Assembly (NCBI GenBank): GCA_965214375.1
Contig: OZ243947.1
Span: 2,108,001 to 2,172,000 of the forward strand
DNA from: Endobugula sp965214375
GTDB lineage: Bacteria; Pseudomonadota; Gammaproteobacteria; Pseudomonadales; Cellvibrionaceae
Direction: 5' to 3'
Length of the DNA: 64,000 nucleotides
Part shown: positions 63,333 through 64,000 of the stretch, piece after piece
Numbering within the stretch: the stretch's first letter is position 1
How the letters are laid out: every line of letters starts with the position of its first letter
Translations under genes and position numbers: made by a program
Notes under the pieces: generated by a model
Seen by the model: the letters and a program-made list of their open reading frames with translations, nothing else
The model's database searches: none
Told to the model about the DNA's origin: nothing

Positions 63333-64000
63333 TTGTTTTTTGATCGCCCTGATTCGGGTGAACGGGCCATACTCGTTCACCTGCAATTGCCACATTCCCA
63401 TACTAGTGATGATCCGCGAGAATTCGAAGAGCTCGTGTTTTCAGCCGGTGGAGACCCCATTACTTTTGTGACCGGGCAACTTGCGGTTATTAATGCCAAT
63501 ACCTTTGTCGGTTCCGGTAAGGTAGAAGATCTTGCCGAACTGGTGACACTGCATAAAGCAGAGATTGTGATTTTCAATCACACCTTGTCGCCCAGCCAAG
63601 AGCGTAATCTGGAACAATTGCTGAAGTGTCGTGTGCTGGATAGAACTGGGTTAATTCTGGATATTTTTGCTCAGCGCGCACGGACTCACGAAGGTAAATT
63701 GCAAGTTGAATTGGCACAATTGCGTCATATGTCGACGCGGTTGATTCGTGGCTGGACACATTTGGAACGTCAAAAAGGCGGAATGGGATTACGTGGCCCC
63801 GGTGAAACTCAGTTAGAAACTGATCGCCGCTTGTTGCGCGTGCGTATCAAGGCCATAGAAGGCAAGTTGGAAAAAGTCCGTAAACAACGTGACCAAGGCC
63901 GACGCTCTCGCTTGCGGGCGTCAACGCCAACCGTATCGTTGATAGGGTATACCAATGCGGGTAAGTCAACATTGTTCAATCGCATTACTGATGCGGGCGT
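63333..64000 (+). CDS. hflX: GTPase HflX, partial
   Basis: The first 222 codons are present; the gene leaves the right edge. It reads LFFDRPDSGERAILVHLQLP at its N-terminus from a TTG at 63333; an in-frame stop just upstream (63327-63329) and the absence of ATG make TTG the likely start. The HflX domain motifs GPGETQLETDRR and the G1 loop GYTNAGKST are visible. HflX splits stalled or stressed ribosomes. It follows hfq, as usual. Confidence 0.92.
   Translation, partial: MFFDRPDSGERAILVHLQLPHSHTSDDPREFEELVFSAGGDPITFVTGQLAVINANTFVGSGKVEDLAELVTLHKAEIVIFNHTLSPSQERNLEQLLKCRVLDRTGLILDIFAQRARTHEGKLQVELAQLRHMSTRLIRGWTHLERQKGGMGLRGPGETQLETDRRLLRVRIKAIEGKLEKVRKQRDQGRRSRLRASTPTVSLIGYTNAGKSTLFNRITDAG

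Noticed and set aside
1..64000. CRISPR arrays, tRNA or rRNA genes, and intact insertion sequences
   Set aside because: Reading the intergenic regions showed no regularly spaced repeats, cloverleaf-like sequence, or transposase frame. A tRNA or covariance-model scan would be decisive.

Overview
This window is chromosomal DNA of a gammaproteobacterium. The gene order of its housekeeping blocks matches what I remember of Pseudomonas and related marine, Cellvibrio-like lineages: hisE-tatABC-ubiB-ubiJ-ubiE, hslU-hslV-ftsN-like-priA-rpmE, ponA-pilMNOPQ-aroK-aroB-damX-gltBD-hemE, and psd-HDOD-rsgA-orn-queG-nnrE-tsaE-amiB-mutL-miaA-hfq-hflX. Base composition is below 50% GC by eye and the intergenic DNA is AT-rich. 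Genus cannot be fixed from the sequence alone. A bo3 quinol oxidase, type IV pilus assembly genes and a chemoreceptor gene point to an aerobic, formerly surface-associated or motile cell.

Layout. 1-3.75 kb: cyoABCD (minus strand, cyoD cut by the left edge) with a perfect FNR/Anr-type palindrome upstream. 4.1-11.5 kb: a copper- and iron-related stretch with a pseudoazurin, a DUF4856-like exported protein (two Fur-box-like sites lie between these divergent genes), a fatty acid hydroxylase running in frame into a ferric-iron binding protein, then a hairpin-rich repeat and the matching permease and ATPase. 11.5-18.8 kb: dtd, a PAP2 phosphatase, an MJ1255-type glycosyltransferase, hisE-tatABC, ubiB-ubiJ-ubiE and dgkA. 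18.8-22.05 kb: an AT-rich accessory patch with unrecognised, interrupted genes around a DUF971 gene. 22.05-29.8 kb: hslUV, ftsN-like, priA, rpmE and ponA. 30.0-45.6 kb: pilMNOPQ, aroKB, damX, gltBD and hemE. 45.6-52.1 kb: a zone of broken genes (HD-GYP, HDOD-GAF, glycosyltransferase) interleaved with intact psd, rsgA and orn. 52.3-64 kb: an outer-membrane beta-barrel, queG, nnrE, tsaE, amiB, a broken chemoreceptor, mutL, miaA, hfq and the start of hflX (cut by the right edge).

The most striking property is the number of interrupted genes: six loci carry in-frame nonsense codons and/or frameshifts, and a seventh (hydroxylase/iron-binding protein) has lost the stop between two genes. The recognisable casualties are signalling or surface functions, while metabolic, translation and repair genes are full length. 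This looks like early genome decay, as in a host-associated or recently specialised lineage, although the frameshifts that fall in homopolymers could be sequencing errors. The most unusual single locus is 19484-20266: an unrecognised basic protein made of two related repeats with an amber codon exactly at the repeat boundary.
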